A stretch of DNA of 64,000 bases from Streptomyces albiflavescens (GTDB lineage: Bacteria; Actinomycetota; Actinomycetes; Streptomycetales; Streptomycetaceae), in assembly GCF_014645835.1 (NCBI RefSeq), contig NZ_BMMM01000002.1, positions 118,388-182,387 of the forward strand. Reading direction: 5' to 3'. The notes beneath the pieces are model-generated. The model was given only the letters and a program-made list of their open reading frames with translations. It was not told the DNA's origin and did no database searches. The position numbers were made by a program, and so were the translations under genes. Position 1 is the stretch's first letter, and each line of letters opens with the position of its first letter. This document shows, one piece after another, positions 24,898 through 33,598 of this stretch.

Positions 24898-26500
24898 GCC
24901 CCGCCAGCGTCCGCAACTGCAGCCACAGCACCAGCCGTTCGTCGGGATCGTCGAGGTCGATGCCGAGCTGCTGCTGGGCCTGCCGGAGGCGGTAGCGGCA
25001 GGTGTTGGGGTGCACGGCGAGCAGCCGGGCCGCGCCCGCCATGTCGCAGCCGGCGTCCAGCCAGGAGACGAGGGTGCGGGCGTAGTCGGTGCCGTGCTCG
25101 CTGTCGTACGCGAGTACCGTCCGCCACGCCCCGGCGTTCAACTCCCGCTGCTCGCCCAGGACTTCGGTGAGGCGCAGGAGGGTGACGCGGGGCCGTACCT
25201 CCGCCACGGACGCCACCGGCAGCTCCGGTCCGAGGACGCGCAGGACGAGGTCCGCGTCGGCGCGGGAGGCCGTCACCTCCGCGAGCCCGGGCACGACATC
25301 GCCAAGCCCCGCCCGCACCGGCACCCGCAGCGCCTGACCCGCCCGCCGCACGATGTCCTCGGCGAGGCGCTGGTGCCGGGCTCCGCCGCGCTCTCCGAGC
25401 GCGGGCAGCAGCGCGTACACGACTCCGTCGACGAGGACGCAGGCGTGCCGCCCGTAGCGTGCCTCGCACTGGAGCCGTACGAGGTCCAGAAGCCGGAGCG
25501 CGGTCTGCTCGACGTCCGCCGCCGAGACGGCCGAGTCGAGGACGAAGGCGGCCACGCGGACGGGCGCCGGGTTTCCGTCCGGGCCGAGTCCGAGGCCCAG
25601 GCGGTGGGCCGCACCGGCCGGGTCGGCGGTGCCGTCGAGGAGGCGGCGCAGCAGGTCCCCGTTCTGGTGCCGGGCCAGCTCCTGCGCGGCCCGTGCGCGC
25701 AGCAGGAGCAGCGCCGCCGTGGACGCGCCCTGTGCGAGGGCCTCCTCGGCGTCGGGCGCGAGGTTGCCGTCGTCCACGACCCAGAGCGAGCCGAGGGTCT
25801 CGCCGCCGGCGCGGACGGCGACGGCGAGGCGGGGGAGAAGGCCACCCGGGTCACCAGGGTCACCAGGGTCACGCGGGCCACCCGAGTCACCGCCGATCGC
25901 GGGCAGCCGGACCGGGCCGTCGGCCGCGAACAACAACCGGTACTGCTCCGAGTTCTCCGGGCTGGTCGGCACCTGAAGGCCGAGGATGCCCTGCCTGCGG
26001 TCCTCGTCGACCGGCTGCCCCGGCACGGTGGAGTACGCGAGGATCCGCTGGCGCGGGTCCTCGACGGCCGTGGCGCCGCCGACGGCCGTGGCCACCGCGT
26101 CGGCCAGCGCGAACAGGTCCCCGAGTCCGCTCCCCGCGGTCGATGGGCGGGCGCCGATCGCCGAGGCGAGCAACAGGTGCACATGGTGCCAGGCGGCGTC
26201 CTCGTCCACCGACAACAGCGCCACCCCCGCGGACTCCGCTTCCGCGAGCGGGCCGCCCGGGCCGCGGACCACGAGCCCGCTCATGCCCGCCTCCGCCGCG
26301 GCCCGCGCCAGCGGACCCGCCGCGGACGCGCGCACCCCGACCGCGAGCAGCAGCGCCCCGGGCGCTCGGGGCAGCGGGGCGTGGGCGTCGTACAGCAGCG
26401 CCTCCGTGACCGGCACGGTGAGCCCGGCGGGCGCGGTGTGCAGGCGCACGGAGGGGCCGCCGATGACGTCCAGCAGATCGCCGAGCGTGCAGGCGTCCAT
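24869..26500 (-). CDS. PucR/CdaR-family transcriptional regulator
   Basis: 543 aa. The N-terminal part (residues ~10-130) is a PucR-type ligand-binding domain; a GGDEF-like middle domain follows, and the C-terminal helix-turn-helix is clear (DMAGAARLLAVHPNTCRYRLRQAQQQLGIDL). A PGDPGDPGG tandem repeat sits in a linker near residue 215, encoded by repeated 9-base units. The gene is convergent with dapE and divergent from the GNAT-racemase pair, so it is the natural candidate to control the latter from the 117-base intergenic region. PucR proteins activate purine or amino-acid use genes. Confidence 0.85.
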   Translation of the reverse strand: MDACTLGDLLDVIGGPSVRLHTAPAGLTVPVTEALLYDAHAPLPRAPGALLLAVGVRASAAGPLARAAAEAGMSGLVVRGPGGPLAEAESAGVALLSVDEDAAWHHVHLLLASAIGARPSTAGSGLGDLFALADAVATAVGGATAVEDPRQRILAYSTVPGQPVDEDRRQGILGLQVPTSPENSEQYRLLFAADGPVRLPAIGGDSGGPRDPGDPGDPGGLLPRLAVAVRAGGETLGSLWVVDDGNLAPDAEEALAQGASTAALLLLRARAAQELARHQNGDLLRRLLDGTADPAGAAHRLGLGLGPDGNPAPVRVAAFVLDSAVSAADVEQTALRLLDLVRLQCEARYGRHACVLVDGVVYALLPALGERGGARHQRLAEDIVRRAGQALRVPVRAGLGDVVPGLAEVTASRADADLVLRVLGPELPVASVAEVRPRVTLLRLTEVLGEQRELNAGAWRTVLAYDSEHGTDYARTLVSWLDAGCDMAGAARLLAVHPNTCRYRLRQAQQQLGIDLDDPDERLVLWLQLRTLAGLRATPPASP

Positions 26501-26617
26501 GGGGTTCCCTCATCCGTGCTTGGCCGATCTCATCAGGAACGTACGCGTCTGTTGTCCTGATGCACAACGCGAGAGTCGTCGACAGCTCCGAGACTCGACC
26601 TCATGACAGGAGACGGC

Positions 26618-27574
26618 ATGGCAGGCGGCCTCATGGCAGGCGACCCCGTGGCCGAGGGTTCCGTGGCAGCGGCGACGGACTCGGCGCCGGGCGGGACAGC
26701 GGCGACCGGTGTACGAGATCTCGCGTCTGTACGAGATCTCGCGTCGGCAGCCGCCGGCGCGGCAGGTGTCACCGTCGGCACCGTCCACGACGTCACCGGC
26801 ATCGCCGCCGTGGCTGACTTCTTCAGCGATGTCTGGCAGACCCCGCGCAGCACCCCGCCGTACCCGGCCGAGGTGCTGCACAGCCTCGTCCACGCGGGTG
26901 GTGCGGTGCATGCCGCGTACGCGCAGACCGGGGAGCGGCTCGCCGGAGCCTCCGTGGCCGTCTTCGGGCCGCCCGGCGACGCGGACGTGTACTCCTTCGT
27001 GGCCGCGGCCGTGGCTTCCGACCGCGGGGTCGGGTACGCCGTGAAGCAGGCCCAGCGCGTCTGGGCCCTGGAGCGCGGCGCCCGCACCATGCGCTGGACC
27101 TTCGACCCGCTGGTCGGCCGCAACGCCCGCTTCAACCTGGTCAAGCTGGGCGCCGTGGGCACGGAGTACCTCGTCGACTTCTACGGGCCGATGGCCGACG
27201 GCGTGAACGACGGCGACGAGAGCGACCGGCTGACGGTGACCTGGGACCTCTTCGCGCCCCCTTCCCGTACAGCGGTGGAAGGCGACCGCTCCCGTACGGC
27301 GGTGGAAGGCGACCGCGACACCGCGCCCGCCACCCACTTCGCCCCCGACGGCGACCCGCTGGCCCGACGCGACCTCTCCGACAGCCACGTCTGGTGCCGG
27401 GTACCGGACGACATCGTCAAGCTGCGCGCCGACGACCCGGTGCTGGCACTGCGCTGGCGGCACGCCGTCCGGGAGGTCTTCACGGAGGCCTTCGCCGAGG
27501 GGTACGCCGCCACGGCGATGTCCCGGGACGGCTGGTACACCCTCACCCGTCCGTCCAAGGAAGGCCGCGCATGA
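26618..27574 (+). CDS. Predicted GNAT acetyl/succinyl-transferase (COG3375-like)
   Basis: 318 aa. ATG 26618 has AGGAG 6 bases upstream; ATG 26603 and 26633 are alternatives. The first ~50 residues are low complexity and include an exact duplication VRDLAS-VRDLAS, encoded by an 18-base tandem repeat at about 26709-26744. The core (residues ~60-200) matches COG3375 proteins: GASVAVFGPPGDADVYSF, GVGYAVKQAQRVWAL and WTFDPLVGRNARFNL. A second in-frame duplication (SRTAVEGDR twice) is at ~27277-27324. The gene is coupled by ATGA to the racemase homologue. In some bacteria this pair converts D- to L-amino acids through N-succinylation; that role here is inference. Confidence 0.75.
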   Translation: MAGGLMAGDPVAEGSVAAATDSAPGGTAATGVRDLASVRDLASAAAGAAGVTVGTVHDVTGIAAVADFFSDVWQTPRSTPPYPAEVLHSLVHAGGAVHAAYAQTGERLAGASVAVFGPPGDADVYSFVAAAVASDRGVGYAVKQAQRVWALERGARTMRWTFDPLVGRNARFNLVKLGAVGTEYLVDFYGPMADGVNDGDESDRLTVTWDLFAPPSRTAVEGDRSRTAVEGDRDTAPATHFAPDGDPLARRDLSDSHVWCRVPDDIVKLRADDPVLALRWRHAVREVFTEAFAEGYAATAMSRDGWYTLTRPSKEGRA

Positions 27575-28692
27575 AACTCGAACGCGTCGAAGTCGTCCAC
27601 ATCGCCCTGCCTCTCGTCACGCCCTTCCGTACGTCCTTCGGGACCATGACGACGAAGGACACCTTCCTCCTGCACGTCGTCACGGACGTGGCGGAAGGCT
27701 GGTCGGAGTTCGCCGCCGACCCCGAGCCGCTGTACTGCTCGGAGTTCGTGGCCGGCGCGGAGATCGTGCTCCGCGACTTCCTGGTGCCGCGCGTCGCCGC
27801 CCTCCCGGAGCTCACGGCGGCCGCGCTCGCGCCCGCGATGGCGAAGGTCAAGGGCCACGAGCTGGCCAAGGCGGCCCTGGAGACGGCCGTCCTCGACGCC
27901 GAGCTGCGGGCGCACGGCATGCCGCTCGCGACCTACCTCGGGGCCGTGCACGACCGCGTACCCGCCGGGGTGTCCGTCGGCATCAAGGAATCCGTCCCGG
28001 CACTCCTCGACGATGTCGAGCGCTATCTCGCCGAGGGGTACGTCCGCATCAAGCTGAAGATCGAACCCGGCTGGGACCTGGAGCCCGTACGGGCGGTGCG
28101 CGAGCGCTTCGGGGACGGGCTGCCCCTCCAGGTGGACGCGAACACGGCGTACTCGCTCGCGGACGCCGAGCACCTGCGCAGGCTCGACGCGTTCGGGCTG
28201 CTGCTCATCGAGGAACCGCTGGAGGAGAACAACCTCCACGCGCACGCGCAGCTCCAGAAGCGCATCGCCACCCCCGTCTGTCTCGACGAGTCGCTGCACA
28301 GCGCCCGCGACACCGCGTCCGCGATCGCCATGGACGCGTGCCGGGTCGTGAACGTGAAGCCCGCCCGGGTCGGCGGTTATCTGGAGGCCCGCCGCATCCA
28401 CGACGTCGCGCACGCGCACGGGCTGCCGGTGTGGTGCGGCGGCATGCTGGAGACGGGCATCGGCCGCGCCCCCAACCTGGCGCTCGCGGCGCTGCCCGGC
28501 TTCACCCTCCCCGGCGACACCTCCGCCTCCAGCCGCTACTTCGCCGAGGACATCACCGAGCCCTTCGTCCTCGAGGACGGCCATCTGCCGGTCCCGCGTA
28601 CGCCCGGCATCGGCATCGAACCGCTCCCGGAGGCGCTGCGCCGCTTCACGACCGCACGGCGGGACCTGTACGGGGGCCGCGTCGAGCGGTGA
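27571..28692 (+). CDS. N-acylamino acid racemase / o-succinylbenzoate synthase family (enolase superfamily)
   Basis: 373 aa, ATG overlapping the GNAT stop. Enolase-superfamily features are in order: capping domain, the KLKIEPGWD lysine motif, first metal ligand in QVDANTAYS, second in IEEPLEENN, third in CLDESLH, and the second catalytic lysine in VNVKPARVGG. The same fold performs o-succinylbenzoate synthesis (MenC) or N-acylamino acid racemisation. Streptomyces make menaquinone by the futalosine route, so a MenC role is unlikely, and the coupled GNAT gene favours N-succinyl amino acid racemase. No substrate residue was tested. Confidence 0.82.
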   Translation: MKLERVEVVHIALPLVTPFRTSFGTMTTKDTFLLHVVTDVAEGWSEFAADPEPLYCSEFVAGAEIVLRDFLVPRVAALPELTAAALAPAMAKVKGHELAKAALETAVLDAELRAHGMPLATYLGAVHDRVPAGVSVGIKESVPALLDDVERYLAEGYVRIKLKIEPGWDLEPVRAVRERFGDGLPLQVDANTAYSLADAEHLRRLDAFGLLLIEEPLEENNLHAHAQLQKRIATPVCLDESLHSARDTASAIAMDACRVVNVKPARVGGYLEARRIHDVAHAHGLPVWCGGMLETGIGRAPNLALAALPGFTLPGDTSASSRYFAEDITEPFVLEDGHLPVPRTPGIGIEPLPEALRRFTTARRDLYGGRVER

Positions 28693-28695
28693 CGT

Positions 28696-28701
28696 TAGAT
28701 T
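28696..28701 (+). promoter_or_regulatory. -10 hexamer for leaderless Lon-like protease gene
   Basis: TAGATT lies 6 bases before the GTG at 28708, with no ribosome site between, indicating a leaderless mRNA starting just after the racemase stop (28692). Confidence 0.55.
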
Positions 28702-28707
28702 GATCCT

Positions 28708-29496
28708 GTGCTTTCTCGTCTCACGCGCCCCAAGGCCGTCGCCATCTGTGCCCTCCCCGTCGTGGCTCTGCTCGCCACGGCGGTGTTCGCGCCGCTGCCG
28801 TTCTCCGTGGCGCAGCCAGGCCTGACGGCGAACGTGCTCGGCGAGAACAAGGGCGACCCGGTGATCACGATCAGCGGGGCGCCCACCCGGGACACCAGCG
28901 GGCAACTGCGGATGACGACGATCGAGGCGACGGGCCCGGACGCGAGCGTCTCGCTCAGTGATGTGCTCGACGCCTGGTTCGCCACCGACCGGGCCGTGTT
29001 GCCGCGCGACTCGGTCTACCCGACCGGCAACAGCGTCAAGGAGATCGAGCAGCACAACGAGCAGCAGATGAAGGAGTCCCAGGACACGGCGACCGAGGCG
29101 GCGCTCGCGTACCTCCACGAGAAGAACGACGTCAAGGTCACTCTCAAGCTCGCCGACGTCGGCGGGCCCAGCGCCGGACTGCTCTTCTCGCTCGGCATCG
29201 TCGACAAACTGGACGGCGACGGCAGCGGCGGCGACCTCACGGGGGGCCGCACCATCGCGGGTACGGGGACGATCGACGCCGACGGCACGGTCGGCGCGGT
29301 CGGGGGCGTCGCCCTCAAGACCCAGGCCGCCCGTCGCGACGGCGCGACGGTCTTCCTGGTCCCGAAGGCGGAGTGCTCGGATGCGAAGTCCGAGCTCCCC
29401 AAGGGGCTGCGGCTGATTCCGGTGACCACCCTGAAGGGCGCGGTGGACTCCCTGGTGGCGCTGGAGAAGGGGAAGGGCTCGGTACCGAGCTGCTAG
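28708..29496 (+). CDS. YlbL-like membrane-anchored/secreted Lon-domain (S16) protease
   Basis: 262 aa from GTG 28708. An N-terminal helix (AICALPVVALLATAVFA) anchors or exports the protein. A degenerate PDZ-like middle is followed by the Lon proteolytic domain with the Ser-Lys dyad: S155 in GGPSAGLLFSL and K204 in GGVALKTQAA. It lacks the AAA ATPase of true Lon, as in the YlbL family of Gram-positive bacteria, which act on the outer face of the membrane. It ends 18 bases from the convergent small gene. Confidence 0.83.
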   Translation: MLSRLTRPKAVAICALPVVALLATAVFAPLPFSVAQPGLTANVLGENKGDPVITISGAPTRDTSGQLRMTTIEATGPDASVSLSDVLDAWFATDRAVLPRDSVYPTGNSVKEIEQHNEQQMKESQDTATEAALAYLHEKNDVKVTLKLADVGGPSAGLLFSLGIVDKLDGDGSGGDLTGGRTIAGTGTIDADGTVGAVGGVALKTQAARRDGATVFLVPKAECSDAKSELPKGLRLIPVTTLKGAVDSLVALEKGKGSVPSC

Positions 29497-29514
29497 GACC
29501 TGTCGTCACAGGCC

Positions 29515-29697
29515 CTAGGCGACGGCCGGCCTCGGGGCGGCGAGGCGGAGGCCGACTTCCACGAGGGTCCAGCCGAGGCGGGTGCGCAGTTCGCCCGGCT
29601 GCTTGGCTTCGGCCGCGAGCCGGTGGGCGTCGGCCTCGGCGCGGAGCTCGGCGGCGCGGGTGTGGTGCAGGGCGAGGTGCGTGTCGGGGTGCAGCAT
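29515..29697 (-). CDS. 60-aa helical hypothetical protein co-transcribed with ArsR
   Basis: Starts at ATG 29697, 10 bases after the ArsR stop, with GAGAGG at good spacing on the minus strand. The product is a single amphipathic helical region rich in Ala, Leu, Arg and His (TRAAELRAEADAHRLAAEAK), without Cys or a membrane helix. It lies in the same transcript as the regulator; its role is unknown. Confidence 0.65.
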   Translation of the reverse strand: MLHPDTHLALHHTRAAELRAEADAHRLAAEAKQPGELRTRLGWTLVEVGLRLAAPRPAVA

Positions 29698-29706
29698 CGG
29701 TGCCTC

Positions 29707-30315
29707 TCAGTCCTGGCTGATGGGGAAGACGTGGGTGTGGATGCGGACCTGCTCGGCGTCAGGGGTGCCCTCGGCGGGCGCCGACGCGCGGTAGGTCTCC
29801 ATGAGTTCGTGCATCCTGGCGACGAGCTCGGTGGCGAGTTCGGGCGTCAGCCGTAGCGTCATGTCGCTCATGTCCGTGGCCCCGGACCACTCCGTGGGCC
29901 ACTCGTTCCGGGTGGCGATCCAGGTGGACAGCTCGCGGGTGTGGGTGTTCGCGATCTCGTGCAGGAAGGTGTCCGCCGCTCCGCGCAACTCGGGGTCGGA
30001 GCCCGTGAACCGGGTGCTGTCGTAGATCAGCCCCTGGTGGACGGCCTTCCACCAGCGCTCCCGCCCCTTGCCGTGGCCTGGGGCGTCCTCGACGAAGCCG
30101 TGTGCGGCGAGCTGGCGCAGGTGGTAGCTGGTCGCTCCGCTGGACTCGCCCAGTTTCGCGGCCAGTTGGGACGCGGTGGCCGGGCCGCCGCGCCGCAGCG
30201 CACCCAGCAGCTGCATGCGCAGCGGGTGCGCGAGGCCGCGCAGTGAGCGGGCGTCGAGGGTGCGGGGGGCCAGTTCGTCCGAGGCCGGTGTCGTCGGTTC
30301 TTCGCGCTCCTGCAT
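29707..30315 (-). CDS. ArsR-family winged-helix transcriptional regulator
   Basis: 202 aa. ATG 30315 is chosen; an in-frame start at 30369 would place coding inside the inverted repeat. Residues ~20-90 form the helix-turn-helix (LAHPLRMQLLGALRRGGPATASQLAAKLGESSGATSYHLRQL), the HTH-20 type with no metal-binding Cys motif. The C-terminal ~100 residues are helical and probably dimerise or bind a ligand. A perfect 17-bp inverted repeat 20 bases upstream is the likely autoregulatory operator. Confidence 0.85.
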   Translation of the reverse strand: MQEREEPTTPASDELAPRTLDARSLRGLAHPLRMQLLGALRRGGPATASQLAAKLGESSGATSYHLRQLAAHGFVEDAPGHGKGRERWWKAVHQGLIYDSTRFTGSDPELRGAADTFLHEIANTHTRELSTWIATRNEWPTEWSGATDMSDMTLRLTPELATELVARMHELMETYRASAPAEGTPDAEQVRIHTHVFPISQD

Positions 30316-30334
30316 GCATGCAAAGGTAGCGTTG

Positions 30335-30376
30335 CAAAGAAGTGGTTGCAAGGGGTTCTTTGCAACCACTTCTTTG
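30335..30376. promoter_or_regulatory. 17-bp perfect inverted repeat, likely ArsR operator
   Basis: CAAAGAAGTGGTTGCAA (30335-30351) is exactly complementary to TTGCAACCACTTCTTTG (30360-30376) across 8 bases. It is distinctly A/T-richer than its surroundings and sits just upstream of the ArsR start at 30315. A stem without a T tract and with low GC fits an operator better than a terminator. Confidence 0.7.
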
Positions 30377-30388
30377 TAAGCCGCGGGG

Positions 30389-30500
30389 CCGAGTCTCCGT
30401 ACGCCTCGTACGCGCCTGGGCCGAGTCTCCGTACGCCTCGTACGCCTCGTACGCCTCGTACGCCGCGGGGTCGAGTCTTCGTGAGCCTCGTACGTCCCGG
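30389..30500. repeat. 9-bp tandem repeat array (GTACGCCTC) in intergenic region
   Basis: The unit GTACGCCTC recurs four times in a row at about 30431-30463 and in pairs on both sides at 30399 and 30487, separated by CCGAGTCTCC-like spacers. It fills the gap between the ArsR operator and the end of the betaine-type transporter operon. It resembles slippage products elsewhere in this window. Confidence 0.75.
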
Positions 30501-30507
30501 GGTAACC

Positions 30508-31473
30508 TCACCCGCCCCTGACGAACCCCTCCGCCTTCATCCAGGCCAACGCCACCTGGTGCGGATCCTCCCCGTCCACGTCCACCTTGGCGCTCAACTC
30601 CTGTGCCACCGTGTTGTTCAGCTTCTTCGTCACCGGCTCGATGACCTCGGCGATCGCCGGATGCTCCTTCAGGGCCTTGGAGTTGATCACGGGCGCCGCG
30701 TTGAAGTGGGGGAAGAACTTTTTGTCGTCCGCCATCACCTCCAGGTGCATCGACTTGATGCGCCCGTCGGTGGTGAACACCTCCCCATAGGTGCAACTGC
30801 CCTTCGCCACCCGGGTGTAGATGATCCCGGTGTCCATCTGCGTGATGTTCTTCGCGGGCACGCTCATCCCGTACGCCTTCTCCACGCCCGGCAGCCCGTC
30901 GGCCCGGTTGGCGAACTCGCTCTCCACGCACAGCGTCACCGCGCCGGGGTTCTTCTTGGCCAGCGCGGCCACGTCGGAGAGCGTCTTCGTGCCGTGCTTC
31001 TTGAAGTCGGCCTGGTTCATGGCGAGTGCGTACGTGTTGTTGAGGGCGGACGGTGGCAGCCAGGTCAGGCCGTTCTTGAGGTCGGCGTCGCGCACCGCCT
31101 CCCACTGCTGCATCGGGTCGGGGATGGGCGCGCTGTTGCCGAGGTAGGTGATCCAGGCCGTGCCCGTGTACTCGTACATGGCGTCCGCGTTGCCGCTCTT
31201 GACCGCTTCGCGGGCGCCGATCGACCCCTGGATGCCGGTGCGGTCGAGCACATCCGCTCCGGCCGCCTGGAAGGCGATGCCCATGATCGCGCCGAGGATC
31301 AGCTGCTCGGTGATCTCCTTGGAGGCGACGGTCAGGTGGGCGCCCTTGAGCGGCTCGCCCTGCGCGATCGAGCCGGGCTCGACGTCGTCGACCATGGGGG
31401 AGCCGCTGGTCAGCCCGCACCCGGAGGCCAGCAGCAGCCCGCCGGCGAGCGCGCAGGCCATGCGGCACCTCAT
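30508..31473 (-). CDS. Glycine betaine/choline-type ABC transporter substrate-binding lipoprotein
   Basis: 321 aa; ATG 31473 overlaps the preceding permease stop (ATGA) and GGAGG precedes it. Lipobox LASGC with Cys19. The body is the ProX/OpuBC/OpuCC fold: ASKEITEQLILGAIMGIAFQ, DAMYEYTGTAWITYLG and TYGEVFTTDGRI are hallmarks of this family. It should capture quaternary ammonium osmolytes outside the membrane. Last gene of a four-gene operon (permease-ATPase-permease-binding protein). Confidence 0.88.
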   Translation of the reverse strand: MRCRMACALAGGLLLASGCGLTSGSPMVDDVEPGSIAQGEPLKGAHLTVASKEITEQLILGAIMGIAFQAAGADVLDRTGIQGSIGAREAVKSGNADAMYEYTGTAWITYLGNSAPIPDPMQQWEAVRDADLKNGLTWLPPSALNNTYALAMNQADFKKHGTKTLSDVAALAKKNPGAVTLCVESEFANRADGLPGVEKAYGMSVPAKNITQMDTGIIYTRVAKGSCTYGEVFTTDGRIKSMHLEVMADDKKFFPHFNAAPVINSKALKEHPAIAEVIEPVTKKLNNTVAQELSAKVDVDGEDPHQVALAWMKAEGFVRGG

Positions 31474-32324
31474 GACCCCGCCTCCAACCCGTGCGGCCTG
31501 AGCAGCAGTTCGGCCAGTGAGGCGAGCCAGTCGACGAGCAGCGCGAGCGCGATCGTGAGGATCGAGCCGAGGACCAGGACCGGCATGCGCTGGGTGGTGA
31601 TGCCGGTGGTGATGAGGACGCCCAGGCCGCCGCCTCCGCCGAAGGTGGCGAGGGTCGCCGTGCCCACGTTCAGCACGAGGGCCGTCCGCACACCCGCGAG
31701 GATCAGCGGCACGGCCAGCGGAAGTTCGATCCGGGACAGGACGCCCAGCGAGGACATGCCGATGCCGCGTGCGGCTTCGAGCAGCGTCGGGTCGTTGGAC
31801 TTCAGGCCCACGATCGTGTTCGACAGCACCGGCAGGACGGCGTAGACGATGATGCCGATCAGCGCGGCCTTCTGGCCGGAGCCGAGCCAGATGACCAGGA
31901 GTGCCAGCAGACCGATCGCCGGTGTGGCCTGCCCCATGGTGGCGACGGTCATCGTGATCGGGGTGGCCTTCCGGAGCATCCTGCGGGTGAGCAGGATGCC
32001 CAGCGGGATGGCGATGATCAGCACGAAGAAGGTGGAGATCACGACCAGTTGGATCTGCTGCCACAAGGCCTTCGACACCTGACCGTTGGACAGGGCGCTC
32101 TCGGAGATCGGGTCGAGGCTCGCCTGCTCGAACCAGAGCCAGGTGGCGAGCAGAAGGGCCACGAGGACAGCGGGCAGAAGAGTCAGCTTCCGCCAGGTGA
32201 TCCGGCGCCCCAGCGTGACGGGCGGCGGCGGGGCCTCCTGCTCGGCCTCGCCCTCGTCCCGGAAGGCGAGCCCCTTGACGTCGTGCTCGCCGTCGGGCCG
32301 CTGATCGGTGGGCGGTGTGTTCAC
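31470..32324 (-). CDS. Betaine/choline-type ABC transporter permease (OpuCB/D-like)
   Basis: 284 aa from GTG 32324, overlapping the ATPase stop as GTGA. About six membrane segments; the EAA-like docking loop is LLEAARGIGMSSLGVLSRIELP. A cytoplasmic N-terminal stretch of ~60 residues, Glu/Pro-rich, is longer than usual. It pairs with the permease at 33591-34238 to form a heterodimeric channel. Confidence 0.87.
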   Translation of the reverse strand: MNTPPTDQRPDGEHDVKGLAFRDEGEAEQEAPPPPVTLGRRITWRKLTLLPAVLVALLLATWLWFEQASLDPISESALSNGQVSKALWQQIQLVVISTFFVLIIAIPLGILLTRRMLRKATPITMTVATMGQATPAIGLLALLVIWLGSGQKAALIGIIVYAVLPVLSNTIVGLKSNDPTLLEAARGIGMSSLGVLSRIELPLAVPLILAGVRTALVLNVGTATLATFGGGGGLGVLITTGITTQRMPVLVLGSILTIALALLVDWLASLAELLLRPHGLEAGS

Positions 32325-33598
32325 GCCTTCGCCTCCCCGGCGTCCACGTCCTCCTGCTCGAAGTGGGTCTGCTGGGCGCGCGCCTCCTCCCGCTCGTGCC
32401 GGTGCTCCATCGCCCCCAGCCGGTCGGCCTCCAGCAGCTCGTGCACGGAGTTCATCAGCGTCTCCATGTCGACCACGCCGATGTACTCGCCGCGCCGCCC
32501 GGTGACCGCGACCCGGCCCGTGTTGTCCGTGAGCACCGCCTCCAGGGCGTCCCGCAGCGTGGCGTCCCTGGTCACCGTGTCGTGTACCAGCGTGCCGGCC
32601 CGCGCCGGCGAGCCCTCGGCCCGCATCAGGTCGCCGCGCCGCAGCCACTTGTACGGGCGCCGGCGCTTGTCGAGCAGCAGGATCTCGTTCGTACCGCTCG
32701 CCCGGAGCAGGTTGAAGATCGATGGGAGGGGATCGTCGACGGTCACCGTCGGACAGTCGGTGACCTCCACATCGCGTACGCGCGTCAGATTGAGTCTCTT
32801 CAGGGCCGCCCCCGCGCCCACGAACCCCGACACGAAGTCGTCGGCCGGATGGGTGAGGATCGCCTCCGGGGTGTCGAACTGCGCGATGTGCGAGCGCTCG
32901 CGCAGCACCGCGATCCGGTCGCCCAGCTTGATCGCCTCGTTGAAGTCATGGGTGACGAAGACGATCGTCTTGTGCAGCTCCTGCTGGAGCCGGATCAGTT
33001 CGTCCTGCAGATGGTTGCGGGTGATCGGGTCCACCGCACCGAACGGCTCGTCCATCAGCAGGACGGGCGGATCGGCCGCCAACGCCCGTGCCACGCCCAC
33101 ACGTTGCTGCTGGCCGCCGGAGAGCTGGCGCGGATAGCGGCCGTGGAACTCGCCCGGGTCGAGCCCGACCAGGTCCAGCATCTCCTCGACCCGTGACCTG
33201 ATCCTCGGCTTGGACCAGCCGACCATCTTCGGTACCAGCGAGATGTTCTGGGCGACCGTCATGTGCGGGAAGAGCCCGGAGGCCTGGATGGCGTACCCGA
33301 TCTTGCGGCGCAGCCTCACCGGGTCCATATGGGTGACGTCCTCGCCGCCGATGCGGATGCGTCCGCCGGTCGGCTCGATCAACCGGTTGATCATCTTCAG
33401 GGTCGTGGACTTGCCGCATCCGGACGGGCCCACGAAGACGACGAGTTCGCCCGCCTTGATCCCCACGTTGACGCTGTCCACGGCGGGTTCCCGGCTGCCG
33501 GGATAGCGCTTGGTGAGGTGCTCCAGCTCGATGGTGGCGCCCTTCGTGGACGCGTGCCCTGCAGTGGCCTTCTCGGCGGTCGCGGTGGCCTCAGGCAC
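32321..33598 (-). CDS. Betaine/choline-type ABC transporter ATPase with CBS domains (OpuCA-like)
   Basis: 425 aa from GTG 33598. Walker A GPSGCGKST, signature LSGGQQQRVGVARAL, Walker B VLLMDEPFGAVD and H-loop FVTHD are all intact in residues ~40-215. The C-terminal part (residues ~270-395) has two CBS-like repeats that in OpuA-type systems sense ionic strength or c-di-AMP. The start overlaps the upstream permease by 8 bases. Confidence 0.9.
   Translation of the reverse strand: MPEATATAEKATAGHASTKGATIELEHLTKRYPGSREPAVDSVNVGIKAGELVVFVGPSGCGKSTTLKMINRLIEPTGGRIRIGGEDVTHMDPVRLRRKIGYAIQASGLFPHMTVAQNISLVPKMVGWSKPRIRSRVEEMLDLVGLDPGEFHGRYPRQLSGGQQQRVGVARALAADPPVLLMDEPFGAVDPITRNHLQDELIRLQQELHKTIVFVTHDFNEAIKLGDRIAVLRERSHIAQFDTPEAILTHPADDFVSGFVGAGAALKRLNLTRVRDVEVTDCPTVTVDDPLPSIFNLLRASGTNEILLLDKRRRPYKWLRRGDLMRAEGSPARAGTLVHDTVTRDATLRDALEAVLTDNTGRVAVTGRRGEYIGVVDMETLMNSVHELLEADRLGAMEHRHEREEARAQQTHFEQEDVDAGEAKA

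Noticed and set aside
27571..28692. MenC in menaquinone biosynthesis
   Set aside because: No other men genes are present and Streptomyces use the futalosine route; the coupled GNAT gene favours an N-acylamino-acid racemase.
30335..30376. Terminator for the betaine-type operon
   Set aside because: The stem has low GC and no T tract, lies 130 bases beyond the operon end, and sits at the ArsR promoter.
30389..30500. CRISPR array from repeated GTACGCCTC units
   Set aside because: Units are 9 bp, directly adjacent and without spacers of constant length; no cas genes.
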